In this document: positions 48,196-58,130 of the stretch, piece by piece
How the letters are laid out: every line of letters starts with the position of its first letter
Numbering within the stretch: position 1 is the stretch's first letter
DNA from: Actinomycetes bacterium
Lineage (GTDB): Bacteria > Actinomycetota > Coriobacteriia > Coriobacteriales > Eggerthellaceae
Reading direction: 5' to 3'
NCBI GenBank assembly: GCA_023394615.1
Contig: JAEXAI010000010.1
Location: 1-64,000, forward strand
Length of the DNA stretch: 64,000 nucleotides
Position numbers and translations under genes: made by a program
The notes under the pieces: model-generated
Database searches by the model: none
What the model was told of the DNA's origin: nothing
The model's input: the letters and a program-made list of their open reading frames with translations, nothing else

Positions 48196-50205
48196 ATGGA
48201 CATGCTCCTCATATCGGCTGTTCTTTCATGCGTGGGAGCGGCAGCTTCGATTGCCGCGATGAAAAAGGAAAATCTGGCAAAGGTGCTGGCGTGCTCTATC
48301 GGTGCCGTTGCATCGTTGTTTGCGCTCACATCTGGTGCGATGGCTCTGTTCCAGCCTGCCGTGCTGGCAAGCTACAAGACACCGTTTGCGTTCGCGGACT
48401 TTTCGCTTTTGCTCAATCCGCTCTCCGGGTTGTTGTTGGTGGTGATAAACCTGCTGGCCTTTGTGGCTTGGATATACGGCTTGGCCTATTTCAACGAATA
48501 CAAGGGCAAGGGATTGGGCTCCATCGGCATGTTCATGAACCTGTTCGTGGTGTCCATGAACTTTGTGATTACGTCAGACAACGCGTTTTGGTTCTTGGTC
48601 TTCTTCGAGATGATGTCGCTTTCATCGTATTTCCTGGTGATTGTCGATCAGACGAAACAGGCGATGCGCGGCGGCTTTATGTACCTGATTATGGCTCATG
48701 TGGGATTTCTGATGATTATGATTTCATACTTCATCATGGCGGCTCAAACGGGCAGCTTCGAATTTCAGGCGTTTCGCACGGCAGCGTTTGATCCCACTAC
48801 GGCATCGGTCATATTCCTTTTGGCCTTTATGGGTTTCGGTTGCAAAGCGGGCATGATTCCGTTTCATTCCTGGCTGCCACAGGCCCATCCGGCCGCGCCG
48901 TCCAACGTCTCGGCGCTTATGTCGGGCGGCATGATCAAGATTGGCATCTTCGGCATCGTGAAGGTGGGCTTGGATCTGCTCTCGACATCGGGTTGCCAGA
49001 CCTGGTGGGGTATCGTGGTGCTGATTATCGGTGCCATATCGTCAGTGCTGGGCGTGACTTATGCCCTAAACGAGCATGACATTAAAAAGCTATTGGCCTA
49101 TCACTCGGTCGAGAACATCGGCATCATACTTTTGGGCGTGGGCATAGGGTTTATCGGTCTGGGTACGGGCAACACGGTGCTTGCGGTGCTAGGCCTGATG
49201 GCTGGTCTGTATCACCTGATTAACCACGCCATGTTCAAAGGACTGTTGTTCTTGGGCGCAGGATCTGTGCTCTATAGCACAGGATCGCGCAACATGGAGA
49301 TTATGGGCGGTCTGGTACGTGCCATGCCGGTTACGGCAATGTGCTTCCTTATCGGGTCGCTGGCCATCTCTGCTATTCCGCCGCTCAACGGCTTCATGTC
49401 TGAATGGTTCACCTATCAGGCGATGTTTAGCGCGGCATTCACGGGAGATGCGCTCATCAAATTCTTCGCGGGATTCGGTGCTGTGTCGCTGGCGATTACC
49501 GGTGCTCTGGCTGTTACCTGTTTCGTAAAGGCGTACGGCGTCACGTTTTTAGGGTCGGCTAGATCAGACTCGGCCGAGAAAGCGCACGAGGTTCCTGCTT
49601 CTATGAAGTTTGGCATGATTGTGCTGGCTGTCATATGTGTGTGCTTGGGCGTGTTCGCGCCCTGGGTAGCTCCTGCAATGGAGGGAATCGCGCAGTCGAT
49701 TCTGTCTGCGGGAACGATTACGGTCGCATCGGGCATCGAGACCGTGAATCCCATTTTGGGCAGCATCGTGTCGACTCCGCTGCTCGCCGTGTTGATGATC
49801 GCTTTAATCGGGCTGTCGTTCTTGGTCGCGAAAGGCTTCGCCAAAGGTGGCGTAGCGTCGGATCGCGAGCCTTGGGCCTGCGGCTATCTTCCCGACGCCA
49901 GCATGCCGCCGGTGGCTACTACGTTCGCTTCAGAAGTGGACATGTTCCTGCATCCGCTCTACCAGATGCGTGATTCGCTGGCCGCTCAGTCGGTGAAATT
50001 CGTGCAGCTTTTCCAAGGTACGGTGCGCGGTGCGGACAAGGCGCAGCATGTGGGAGATGACTACGTGGTGCATCCGGTGACGGTCTTCGTGGAATGGCTG
50101 AGCGGCCTTTCCCAAAAGATCGAATCCGGCAATTTCCGTTTGTACATTATCTATATCGTCGTCGCATTGGTCGCATGCCTTGCGCTGGCCGTTTTCATGA
50201 GGTAG
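48196..50205 (+). CDS. hyfB: Hydrogenase-4 membrane subunit HyfB (antiporter-like)
   Basis: 669-aa polytopic protein of the NuoL/MrpA family, with some 16 helices. The ion-channel signature HSWLPQAHPAAPSNVSALMS with downstream GGMIKIGIFGIVKVGLDLL is clear, as is the half-channel NEHDIKKLLAYHSVENIGII. A C-terminal extension after ~residue 500 is typical of HyfB/HycC. It is one of three antiporter-like subunits that may translocate protons or sodium during H2 evolution. The ATG follows GAAGGAGGGGAATAAAT. Confidence 0.95.
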   Translation: MDMLLISAVLSCVGAAASIAAMKKENLAKVLACSIGAVASLFALTSGAMALFQPAVLASYKTPFAFADFSLLLNPLSGLLLVVINLLAFVAWIYGLAYFNEYKGKGLGSIGMFMNLFVVSMNFVITSDNAFWFLVFFEMMSLSSYFLVIVDQTKQAMRGGFMYLIMAHVGFLMIMISYFIMAAQTGSFEFQAFRTAAFDPTTASVIFLLAFMGFGCKAGMIPFHSWLPQAHPAAPSNVSALMSGGMIKIGIFGIVKVGLDLLSTSGCQTWWGIVVLIIGAISSVLGVTYALNEHDIKKLLAYHSVENIGIILLGVGIGFIGLGTGNTVLAVLGLMAGLYHLINHAMFKGLLFLGAGSVLYSTGSRNMEIMGGLVRAMPVTAMCFLIGSLAISAIPPLNGFMSEWFTYQAMFSAAFTGDALIKFFAGFGAVSLAITGALAVTCFVKAYGVTFLGSARSDSAEKAHEVPASMKFGMIVLAVICVCLGVFAPWVAPAMEGIAQSILSAGTITVASGIETVNPILGSIVSTPLLAVLMIALIGLSFLVAKGFAKGGVASDREPWACGYLPDASMPPVATTFASEVDMFLHPLYQMRDSLAAQSVKFVQLFQGTVRGADKAQHVGDDYVVHPVTVFVEWLSGLSQKIESGNFRLYIIYIVVALVACLALAVFMR

Positions 50206-50215
50206 GAGGTGTCTG

Positions 50216-51145
50216 ATGAATACTATCGTACTTGCAATCGTTCAAGCATTTCTGCTGGTGCTACTCGCCCCGCTCGTTTCGGGAACCGCACGATGGATGC
50301 GCGCCAAGATGCATACGCGTCGCGGGCCGTCTATCCTGCAGGACTATTACGACATCGCAAAGCTGTTCAAGCGCCAAGATGTCCACACGTCTGATTCCAG
50401 CTTTGTCCATCGCCTCATGCCGCCTTTGTATTTCGGCACGATGCTCATTCTGGCGATGGGAATCCCAGCGTTCACGCTGGCATGCCCCATCCCGGTTTTG
50501 GGTGATGTCATCTTGATTATCTACATGCTGGCACTGCCTCGCTTCTTCTTCGCTCTTTCCGCCGTCGACACAGGCGATGCCTATGCCGGCATCGGCGGCA
50601 TCCGCGAACTGCTGGTAGGCGTGTTGGTAGAGCCCGCTATGATGATTGCCCTGTTCGTGGCTGCGATTGCCACGGGAACCACCAATATCGGTCTTATGGG
50701 CACCGCTATCGCATCCGGCAGTGCAACGAACCCCGTTGCGGTAATCGTGGCAGGAATCGCGTTCGCGCTGGCTTGCTACATCGAGATGGGCAAGCTGCCC
50801 TACGATGTGGCCGAAGCCGAGCAGGAACTGCAGGAAGGCCCCTTGGCTGAATACTCCGGGCCTTCGCTTGCCATGGCGAAAATGTCCATGACCATGAAGC
50901 AAATTATCGTGGCCAGCATGTTCGTGGCGATCTTTCTGCCGTTCGGTGCAGCTGCGGACATGTCAATCGGTGCCGTTGCGATGGGCGCGCTGTTCTATGT
51001 GCTGAAAGTGGCGTTTATCTTCTTCGTGTGCGCACTGGTGGAAAACGCCGTGTGTCGCGTTCGTTACAAATTAATGGGCAAGCAGACCTGGACCGTCGTG
51101 GGCATTTCCGCCTTTGCGTTCCTGCTGTGCTTGCTGGGAATGTAG
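50216..51145 (+). CDS. hyfC: Hydrogenase-4 membrane subunit HyfC (NuoH-like)
   Basis: 309-aa membrane anchor with about eight helices, equivalent to NuoH/HycD, joining the hydrogenase arm to the membrane. Conserved loops ARMHTRRGPSILQDYYDIAK-like (the first residues read KMHTRRGPSILQDYYDIAKL) and the acidic CYIEMGKLPYDVAEAEQELQ and GPLAEYSGPSLAMAKM are present. The ATG follows AGGAGGTGTCTG. Confidence 0.95.
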   Translation: MNTIVLAIVQAFLLVLLAPLVSGTARWMRAKMHTRRGPSILQDYYDIAKLFKRQDVHTSDSSFVHRLMPPLYFGTMLILAMGIPAFTLACPIPVLGDVILIIYMLALPRFFFALSAVDTGDAYAGIGGIRELLVGVLVEPAMMIALFVAAIATGTTNIGLMGTAIASGSATNPVAVIVAGIAFALACYIEMGKLPYDVAEAEQELQEGPLAEYSGPSLAMAKMSMTMKQIIVASMFVAIFLPFGAAADMSIGAVAMGALFYVLKVAFIFFVCALVENAVCRVRYKLMGKQTWTVVGISAFAFLLCLLGM

Positions 51146-51163
51146 AGGGTGGTGAACGACATT

Positions 51164-52609
51164 ATGACTTTAACAGTAATGGCACTGTCCGCCATCGCTA
51201 TTCCCTTCATCGGCGCTCTGCTGATAATCCTCTGCCCGCAGAAGATGGATCAAAAGATTTGCTTGCTGTCCGGTGGTCTGTCGACGATTTTGACCATAGC
51301 AGTATGGGTAGGCTTGGCCTCATCCGGTGGCGATACGGTAAACTTCGTGGTCGCTGGAATCGGCGGGTGTGAGGTAATGGGCCTCGTGCTGGACAAGATG
51401 AGCGTCATGCTCGCAACATGCTTTGTGTCCATCGGCTTTTTGATCTCGATTTATTCACTGGGTTACATGAGCTCGAAGAATCGCGAGCATCCTGATTGCC
51501 CGTCAAGGCGCTTCTATGCATTCTTCACGCTGTTCATCGGCGCGATGGCGGGCTTGGTTTACAGTTCCACCGTTGTGGGTCAACTGGTATTTTTCGAGGT
51601 CACTGGCTTGTGCTCATGGGGGCTTATCGGTTACTACAACACCGACGAGGCGAAGCGCGCTGCAATGAAAGCTCTGATTCTCACCCATATCGCATCGTTG
51701 GGGCTCTACTTCGCTGCTGGTCTGTTGTATCTGCAAACCGACACATTTTCCACCAGCGCCATCGCGGGACTGTCTGAATACTGGAAAGCCGTCGTGCTTA
51801 TCTGCATACTGATTGCAGCTTGGGGCAAGTCGGCACAGCTGCCGTTTTATATGTGGCTGCCATCCGCTATGTGTGCACCCACCCCAGTGTCGGCATATCT
51901 GCACGGTGCTTCGATGGTGAAAGTGGGCGTTGCGATTTTCGCACGTGCACTGGTGAGCGCCGGTGCTATTCCCGAAGTGGTGGGATGGGTAAGCGTTATC
52001 GGTGCCATCATCACATTAATCTTCAGTTTCTTTATGTACCTGCCTCAGGAAGATATGAAAAAGCTGCTGGCGTTTTCCACCATATCGCAGCTGTCCTATA
52101 TATTCTTGGGCTTCGCGTTCTACATCTTCGGCAGCAATCTGGCCCTGCAGGGCGGCGTTATGCACATGTTCAACCATGCGTTCGCCAAGACCTTGTTCTT
52201 CTTAACGGCTGGTGCCTTCAGCTTCACGCTCGGCACGCGCATGTTGCCCAAATTGCGCGGCGTGCTGAAAAAGCAGCCCGTATTGGGTATCGCATTCGGC
52301 GTGGCCGCTCTGGCTATTGCCGGTTGCCCGCCCATGAACGGCTTCTTCAGCAAGTTCGCCATTTTCGCCGGCAGCTTCCAGGCTGCGGCAGGCAATCCGA
52401 TTCTCACCTTCATCGTGATAGTGGCCTTGATTGAGACGGTCGGGTGCTTTGCGTGGTTCTTGAAGTGGATGGGCCAGGTTCTTCCTGGAGAGCCCTCGCC
52501 TGAAGTAGCGGACGCCAGCCCGCTGCCGAAGTCGATGTCGGGAGTCATCGTAGTATTGATCGTTATGACATTCGTGTCCAGCTTCATCGCTGCGGCTTGG
52601 ATAGGTTAG
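51164..52609 (+). CDS. hyfD: Hydrogenase-4 membrane subunit HyfD (antiporter-like)
   Basis: 481-aa NuoL/N-type subunit with about 14 helices. Channel motif AQLPFYMWLPSAMCAPTPVS followed by AYLHGASMVKVGVAIFARAL, and PQEDMKKLLAFSTISQLSYI. Its presence, with HyfF, distinguishes a Hyf-type from a Hyc-type complex. ATG at 51164 has GGTGG eleven bases upstream; GTG codons at 51149 or 51152 are alternatives that add up to five residues. Confidence 0.92.
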   Translation: MTLTVMALSAIAIPFIGALLIILCPQKMDQKICLLSGGLSTILTIAVWVGLASSGGDTVNFVVAGIGGCEVMGLVLDKMSVMLATCFVSIGFLISIYSLGYMSSKNREHPDCPSRRFYAFFTLFIGAMAGLVYSSTVVGQLVFFEVTGLCSWGLIGYYNTDEAKRAAMKALILTHIASLGLYFAAGLLYLQTDTFSTSAIAGLSEYWKAVVLICILIAAWGKSAQLPFYMWLPSAMCAPTPVSAYLHGASMVKVGVAIFARALVSAGAIPEVVGWVSVIGAIITLIFSFFMYLPQEDMKKLLAFSTISQLSYIFLGFAFYIFGSNLALQGGVMHMFNHAFAKTLFFLTAGAFSFTLGTRMLPKLRGVLKKQPVLGIAFGVAALAIAGCPPMNGFFSKFAIFAGSFQAAAGNPILTFIVIVALIETVGCFAWFLKWMGQVLPGEPSPEVADASPLPKSMSGVIVVLIVMTFVSSFIAAAWIG

Positions 52610-52619
52610 GGGGCGCACA

Positions 52620-53273
52620 ATGGATCCTTATATTGTAGTCAATGTTTTAGGAAGCCTTCTGATCATCACATCGCTTCTGATTGTGCTTTCGAAAACGCCG
52701 AAGAAAGCGGCCTATATCTATGCAGTTCAATCGCTGGTATTAGTGTCCGTGTTCATATCGTTGGGCACGATAACCGGCTCGACCCAATTGTTTGTGTGGT
52801 CGGGTACTGCTTTCGTGACGAAAGTGGTTTTGGTGCCAGTCATCATATTGATGGCGCTGAAAAAGATGAACAATCCTACAGACGATCTTCCGCCAGTGGT
52901 GAGCCCCATGGTGTCGGTATTGCTGGTGGCTGCCGAAGTGCTTGTCTGTTACTTCATCGTGGGCGGCATCACGCTTCCCACCGCCATTGAAGTCAAGCCT
53001 GCGCTTGCTATATCGCTCGCGCATTTCTTCATCGGACTTACCTGCATCGTCACGCAGCGCAATATCGTCAAGCAAGTCTTCGGTTACTGCTTGATGGAAA
53101 ACGGGTCGCACCTGACGCTGGCGCTGCTTGCGCCTACGGCACCCGAGATTGTTGAGATTGGCATTGCAACTGATGCCATATTCGCCGTCATCATCATGGC
53201 CATCATGGTTGTACGCGTATATCGCACCGCGCATACGCTTGACACCAATGACCTTATGGAATTGAAAGGTTAG
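52620..53273 (+). CDS. hyfE: Hydrogenase-4 membrane subunit HyfE
   Basis: 217-aa membrane protein with about seven helices. The second half (LAHFFIGLTCIVTQRNIVKQ, VFGYCLMENGSHLTLALLAP) corresponds to NuoK, including the membrane glutamate in LMENG. The fused N-terminal helices are characteristic of HyfE. ATG at 52620, ten bases after the hyfD stop. Confidence 0.93.
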   Translation: MDPYIVVNVLGSLLIITSLLIVLSKTPKKAAYIYAVQSLVLVSVFISLGTITGSTQLFVWSGTAFVTKVVLVPVIILMALKKMNNPTDDLPPVVSPMVSVLLVAAEVLVCYFIVGGITLPTAIEVKPALAISLAHFFIGLTCIVTQRNIVKQVFGYCLMENGSHLTLALLAPTAPEIVEIGIATDAIFAVIIMAIMVVRVYRTAHTLDTNDLMELKG

Positions 53274-53281
53274 GGGATGAC

Positions 53282-54856
53282 ATGGATTATTCGACTTTAT
53301 TGATAGCGCTCATGCTCATCCCGCTGTGTTCTGCCGTTTTGCAGGCTCTGCTTCCTTCGAAGTCATTGCCCGCAATGGCATATGAGACCATTCACGCACT
53401 GTGCGTATGCGCGGTGTGTGGGTTGGGGTTGTTCTTGGTAGTAACCGTTATGGCATCGGGAGAATCTCTAAACGCGTTGGGATTGTGGTTTCATCTGGAT
53501 GCGCTCGGTGCGGTGTTCGTAGCGCTTATCGGCGTGATCGGACTTCTGACCGGCATCTATTCCTTGGCCTATATTCGCCATGATGTGGAAGCCGGAAACA
53601 TGGGCAATGCCCAGGTGAAGCAGTATTACGCGTTTTTCAGCCTATTCATCTTTTCGATGCTTTTGGCCACGCTTTCCAACAACATCATTTTGATGTGGGC
53701 GGCCATCGAACTGACTACGCTTTCCACCGTGTTTTTGGTGGGATCATACAATACGAAGCTGTCGCTTGAGGCGGCATGGAAGTACGTGATCGTGTGTACC
53801 GCTGGCGTAGCTTTCGGCCTCTATGGCACGGTGTTGGTGTATGCCAATGCGGCCAGCGTGATGGCTGATGCGCACCAAGCGGCGTTCTGGACCTCGCTTT
53901 TGCCTTACGCGAACCAGTTCGACGGTTTCTTGATCCAAATTGCATTCGTGTTCGCCGTTATCGGCTTCGGCACGAAGGCGGGGCTGTTTCCCATGCACAC
54001 CTGGCTGCCCGATGCTCATTCCGAAGCGCCCAGCCCGGTGTCGGCCCTGCTTTCCGGCGTTTTGCTGAAATGCGCCATGTTAATCATCATTCGTTTCTAC
54101 ATTCTGGCCATACAGGTCAACGGGCCTGAGTTCCCGCAGATGTTGATGTTGATTATCGGCATCGTGTCTGTGTGCGTAGCTGCTCTGGCTGTCTTCAGTC
54201 AGGACGATCTGAAACGCAAACTGGCCTATTCATCGTGTGAGAACATCGGCATCGTGGCCCTGTGCTTGGGCTTCGGCGGGCCTTTGGGTGTGGCTGCGGC
54301 GCTCCTGCATTGCATCGCGCACGGCTTTACCAAAGCGCTTTTGTTCTGCATATCAGGCAACGTGTTGATGAAGTACGGCACGCGCGATCTAAAGAAAATC
54401 AGCGGCATCCTGCGCGTGGCGCCTGTAACCGGCGTACTGATGGGTATTGGTTTTCTGGCACTTGCCGGTTTCCCGCCGTTCGCCATGTTCCTCTCTGAGA
54501 CCACGGCGTTCATTTCCGGCATCGTGGAAGGCCAGATTTGGATTGTGGTGCTGTTCGGCATCGCGCTGACCATTGTGATTGCGGCGTTCGTGCGCGTTAT
54601 TGCCAGTGCGGTTATGGGAGACGCACCCAAAACCGTTGCGAAAGGCGATGTGGGACCGCTTGCGTTGGTCCCTGAAATCGCGATGGTCGTGGTGATCATC
54701 TGGTTTGGCGTGGCCATTCCCCAGCCGGTGCTAAACGGCGTGGAATCTGCGACGGCCATCGTGCTGCAGCAGGATACCGACGTTCTGCATCAGGCGCCGT
54801 TGTTCAAGGACTTGTTCGCCGCGACCGATTCGGCCGCAGGCTCGGATATACGTTAG
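53282..54856 (+). CDS. hyfF: Hydrogenase-4 membrane subunit HyfF (antiporter-like)
   Basis: 524-aa NuoM/N-like subunit with about 14 helices. Channel motif AGLFPMHTWLPDAHSEAPSP then SALLSGVLLKCAMLIIIRF, and SQDDLKRKLAYSSCENIGIV. The third antiporter-like subunit of the complex. The start lies eight bases after the hyfE stop with AGGGG just upstream. Confidence 0.94.
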   Translation: MDYSTLLIALMLIPLCSAVLQALLPSKSLPAMAYETIHALCVCAVCGLGLFLVVTVMASGESLNALGLWFHLDALGAVFVALIGVIGLLTGIYSLAYIRHDVEAGNMGNAQVKQYYAFFSLFIFSMLLATLSNNIILMWAAIELTTLSTVFLVGSYNTKLSLEAAWKYVIVCTAGVAFGLYGTVLVYANAASVMADAHQAAFWTSLLPYANQFDGFLIQIAFVFAVIGFGTKAGLFPMHTWLPDAHSEAPSPVSALLSGVLLKCAMLIIIRFYILAIQVNGPEFPQMLMLIIGIVSVCVAALAVFSQDDLKRKLAYSSCENIGIVALCLGFGGPLGVAAALLHCIAHGFTKALLFCISGNVLMKYGTRDLKKISGILRVAPVTGVLMGIGFLALAGFPPFAMFLSETTAFISGIVEGQIWIVVLFGIALTIVIAAFVRVIASAVMGDAPKTVAKGDVGPLALVPEIAMVVVIIWFGVAIPQPVLNGVESATAIVLQQDTDVLHQAPLFKDLFAATDSAAGSDIR

Positions 54857-54866
54857 GAGGCGTGTC

Positions 54867-56600
54867 GTGAAAAGGAAGAGTAAAGAAAAACGTGTGTGCG
54901 AAAGCCACGTTGAGGCGGTCAAGCAGCGCTACCCTGGTGCGGTGCAGAACGTGGAGTGGGTGCACGAGGACCAAGTGTGCATAACCGTGTCGGGAGATTC
55001 TGCTCCCGGTGTGATCGAGTATCTGTATTACGAGCGCGATGGTTGGATGCCCGTGATGGTGGGCAACGATGAGCGCCAATTGGCAGGTGCCTACGCCCTG
55101 TACTATCTGCTCTCCATGGAAGGTGACGATCCCGGTTTTGTGATGGTGCGCGTCGAGGTTTCTCCTGCCACCAACGAGTTCTATTCCGTGACCCCCAAAG
55201 TGCCCGCAGCTGTGTGGAGCGAGCGCGAGGTGCAGGATATGTTCGGGCTGCATGCTTCGGGCATCATCGATAACCGCAACCTAGTACTGCCCGATGATTG
55301 GCCGCAGGGGGTCTACCCGCTGCGCAAGGATACGATGGACTATCGTTTTCGCCCCGAACCTACCAGTAACGTGGAAAACTACGAGTTTTTAAAGGATACC
55401 GGCGAGCACGAGACCACGACCATTCCCATGGGGCCTTTGCATATTACCTCCGACGAACCCGGTCATTTCCGCCTATATGTGGAAGGCGAGAACATTATCG
55501 ATGCCGACTATCGCATGTTCTTCGTGCATCGCGGCATGGAAAAGTGCGCCGAATCGCGTATGAACTACGATTCTGTGCCGTTTCTAGCTGAGCGTATATG
55601 CGGCATCTGCGGGTTCGCCCATTCGGTGGCCTATGCCGAGACCATAGAAAACGCTCAAGGCATCGAAGTGCCTCTGCGCGCACAGGTAATCCGTTCAATC
55701 GTTTTGGAAACCGAGCGCCTGCATTCGCACTTGTTGAACTTGGGGCTGGTGTGCCACTACTGCGGCTTCGACACCGGCTTTCAGCATTTTTTCCGCGCAC
55801 GCGAAAAGTCGATGGACTTAGCCGAAATGCTGACCGGTGCTCGCAAGACCTACGGCTTGAACCTGATCGGCGGCATTCGTCGTGACATTTTAGCCGACCA
55901 GAAAATTGAGACGCTGAAGTACATAGAAGAGATGCGCAAAGAAGTGAACCTGCTGGTAGAAGAGTTGTTGAGTACGCCGAATTTCATCAGCCGCACGGCG
56001 GGAATCGGCATACTGGACAAACAGGTTGCGCGCGATTACAGCCCCGTGGGGCCTTTGGTACGCGGCAGCGGGTTCGCCCGCGATGCACGCTGGAACCATC
56101 CGTTTGACGGCTATAAGCTCATCGCCGATAAGCATGCGCCCATCACGCAGGATACCTGCGATGTGAAGGGTCGCACGCTGGTTCGCGTGGGCGAAGTACT
56201 CGACAGCATGAACATTATCGAGGAGTTGCTTTCCATTGACCTTCCCTCGGGCCCGGTCTTGAACGACAACTGGACCTATGAGCCGCACAAATTTGCGCTG
56301 GCTGTAACGGAAGCCCCGCGCGGTGAGGATGTGCATTGGTCGATGATTGGCGACAATCAGAAGGTGTATCGCTGGCGTGCGAAGGCATCTACCTACAGCA
56401 ATTGGCCTGTGCTGCGCTATATGTTCCGCGGCAACACCATTTCCGATGCTGCGCTGATTGTGGGTAGCTTGGATCCGTGCTATTCGTGCACCGAGCGCGT
56501 GACCATCGTCGATGTGAAGAAGAAGAAATCGCAGGTTGTGACGAAAAACGAGCTGGAAAGCTATTGTCGCAGCCGCAAGCACAGCCCATTGGATATGTAA
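54867..56600 (+). CDS. hyfG: Hydrogenase-4 large subunit HyfG (NuoC-NuoD fusion)
   Basis: 577-aa catalytic subunit. Residues ~1-165 are a NuoC-like domain (YSVTPKVPAAVWSEREVQDM); the rest is the group 4 [NiFe] large subunit. Nickel ligands are the N-terminal CGICGFAHS and the C-terminal DPCYSCTERVT. The C-terminal peptide after the last Cys pair is ~35 residues (ending CRSRKHSPLDM) and would be removed by the HycI-type protease encoded downstream. The GTG start follows AGGAGGCGTGTC. Confidence 0.96.
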   Translation: MKRKSKEKRVCESHVEAVKQRYPGAVQNVEWVHEDQVCITVSGDSAPGVIEYLYYERDGWMPVMVGNDERQLAGAYALYYLLSMEGDDPGFVMVRVEVSPATNEFYSVTPKVPAAVWSEREVQDMFGLHASGIIDNRNLVLPDDWPQGVYPLRKDTMDYRFRPEPTSNVENYEFLKDTGEHETTTIPMGPLHITSDEPGHFRLYVEGENIIDADYRMFFVHRGMEKCAESRMNYDSVPFLAERICGICGFAHSVAYAETIENAQGIEVPLRAQVIRSIVLETERLHSHLLNLGLVCHYCGFDTGFQHFFRAREKSMDLAEMLTGARKTYGLNLIGGIRRDILADQKIETLKYIEEMRKEVNLLVEELLSTPNFISRTAGIGILDKQVARDYSPVGPLVRGSGFARDARWNHPFDGYKLIADKHAPITQDTCDVKGRTLVRVGEVLDSMNIIEELLSIDLPSGPVLNDNWTYEPHKFALAVTEAPRGEDVHWSMIGDNQKVYRWRAKASTYSNWPVLRYMFRGNTISDAALIVGSLDPCYSCTERVTIVDVKKKKSQVVTKNELESYCRSRKHSPLDM

Positions 56601-56613
56601 GGAGGGCGCTCGA

Positions 56614-57153
56614 ATGCTGAAAACGTTTAAAGAGATTCTACGTACAGGCAATGCGACCACGTCGTATCCTGCCAAACCGCTTGAGCGGCCGGAATACGCA
56701 CGCGGTAAACCCGAGCACGATTCGGTGGCCTGCATCGGCTGCGGCGCGTGCGCCGTGGCCTGTCCGCCCAACGCTATCCAGATGGTGTGCGATTTGCGCG
56801 CCGGCACACAGATGTGGTCCATCAATTACGGTCGCTGCGTGTTCTGCGGCCGCTGTGAGGAAGTGTGCCCCACGCGCGCTATAGAGCTCTCGAAGGAATT
56901 CGAATTGGCCGTGATGTGCAAGGACGATCTGGAAGAGACCAGTACGTACAAACTGCAGGCATGTTCGGAATGCGGTGAGTATTTCGCCACGGCCAAAGAA
57001 GTGGATTATGCGGCTCGTTTGCTTTCGCAATTCGAATCTGACGAGGAGGCCGAACAGGCAGCTCAGCTCACGCATGTGTGTCCCGCCTGCAAACAGAAGG
57101 CGGATGCATACCGAGCGAAGAGCCGCGCGGATTTGATGGGAGGACAAAAATGA
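56614..57153 (+). CDS. hyfH: Hydrogenase-4 iron-sulfur subunit HyfH (NuoI-like)
   Basis: 179-aa subunit with two 4Fe-4S clusters, CIGCGACAVACPPNAI and CVFCGRCEEVCPTRAI. A C-terminal extra module has CSECGEYFATAKEVD and HVCPACKQKAD, four cysteines in zinc- or rubredoxin-like pairs; similar tails occur in HycF/HyfH. It bridges electron transfer between the HyfA-like ferredoxin and HyfI. The ATG follows AAGGAGGGCGCTCGA. It overlaps hyfI by four bases. Confidence 0.93.
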   Translation: MLKTFKEILRTGNATTSYPAKPLERPEYARGKPEHDSVACIGCGACAVACPPNAIQMVCDLRAGTQMWSINYGRCVFCGRCEEVCPTRAIELSKEFELAVMCKDDLEETSTYKLQACSECGEYFATAKEVDYAARLLSQFESDEEAEQAAQLTHVCPACKQKADAYRAKSRADLMGGQK

Positions 57154-58112
57154 TTGTCAATCACAACGTGCCTGATCGCCTGCAGTACAAGCCGGACAAA
57201 AAGGAATTGGACGAGCAGGTCGTAAAGGCCAAGATGGCCCTGCTGAATCAGATCAAGCGCTCAGTGTATATCTACCGTATCGACTGCGGTGGATGCAACG
57301 GGTGCGAGATTGAGATATTCTCCACCATTACCCCGGTATTTGATGCCGAGCGTTTTGGGATTAAAAACACTCCGAGCCCACGCCATGCGGACATACTGGT
57401 GTACACCGGTGCGGTTACTCGCGCTATGCGTATGCCGGCTATTCGAGCCTATGAGGGCGCCCCCGACCCCAAGCTCGTTGTTTCGTATGGCGCATGTGGC
57501 TGCACAGGAGGCATTTTCCACGACAATTATTGCGTATGGGGCGGTACCGACAAGTTCTTCCCGGTGGACGTCTACATTCCAGGGTGTCCGCCATCGCCTG
57601 CGCAGACCATCTATGGTTTTGCTATCGCGCTGGGCCTGCTGGGCCAGAAACTGCATCACAGCGAAACGGTGGAGGCGGTCGATGAGCATGCGCCTATTCG
57701 TTTTGAAGACGTGCCCTACAAGGTGCGTGTGGCGATAGAGCGCGAGGCGCGCTTGATGAGTGGGTATCGCCAGGGGCGCGATTTGTCGGATGGCTTTTTG
57801 GCGGCGCTCGAAGCGGGGGGCGTGAATTCCCAATCGGGCGTGAACAGCCTTATTGCTTCCGAGGCCGACCCTCGCAAAAAAGAAGTGTACGAAGCACTGA
57901 GCCGTTGTCTGCAGGAAATGGTCGTCGGACCCGAACAGCAGGACAAGTACTTAAAAGATGCACTCGAACTGGTGGTTGCCAGCAACGAAGCGCAAAGGGC
58001 CGCTGCTGTGGCGCTGGGTCAGAATTCCGCAGCGCAGGCAGCTGCTGCGCAGAATCCGTTCGCACCTATGCCTGCATCTTCTGCATCTGCGCATCCGCTC
58101 GGCACGCACTAG
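57150..58112 (+). CDS. hyfI: Hydrogenase-4 small subunit HyfI (NuoB-like)
   Basis: 320-aa subunit carrying the proximal 4Fe-4S cluster next to HyfG. Ligand regions: DCGGCNGCEIEIF, VSYGACGCTGGIF, and YIPGCPPSPAQTIYGFAIAL. The core ends near residue ~200; a ~115-residue C-terminal extension rich in Ala/Gln/Ser (ending PASSASAHPLGTH) is longer than I recall for HyfI and of unknown role. The ATG overlaps the hyfH stop (ATGA). Preceded by GGGAGGACAAAA. Confidence 0.94.
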   Translation: MIVNHNVPDRLQYKPDKKELDEQVVKAKMALLNQIKRSVYIYRIDCGGCNGCEIEIFSTITPVFDAERFGIKNTPSPRHADILVYTGAVTRAMRMPAIRAYEGAPDPKLVVSYGACGCTGGIFHDNYCVWGGTDKFFPVDVYIPGCPPSPAQTIYGFAIALGLLGQKLHHSETVEAVDEHAPIRFEDVPYKVRVAIEREARLMSGYRQGRDLSDGFLAALEAGGVNSQSGVNSLIASEADPRKKEVYEALSRCLQEMVVGPEQQDKYLKDALELVVASNEAQRAAAVALGQNSAAQAAAAQNPFAPMPASSASAHPLGTH

Positions 58113-58130
58113 GACGGGGGTGTTCAGAAG

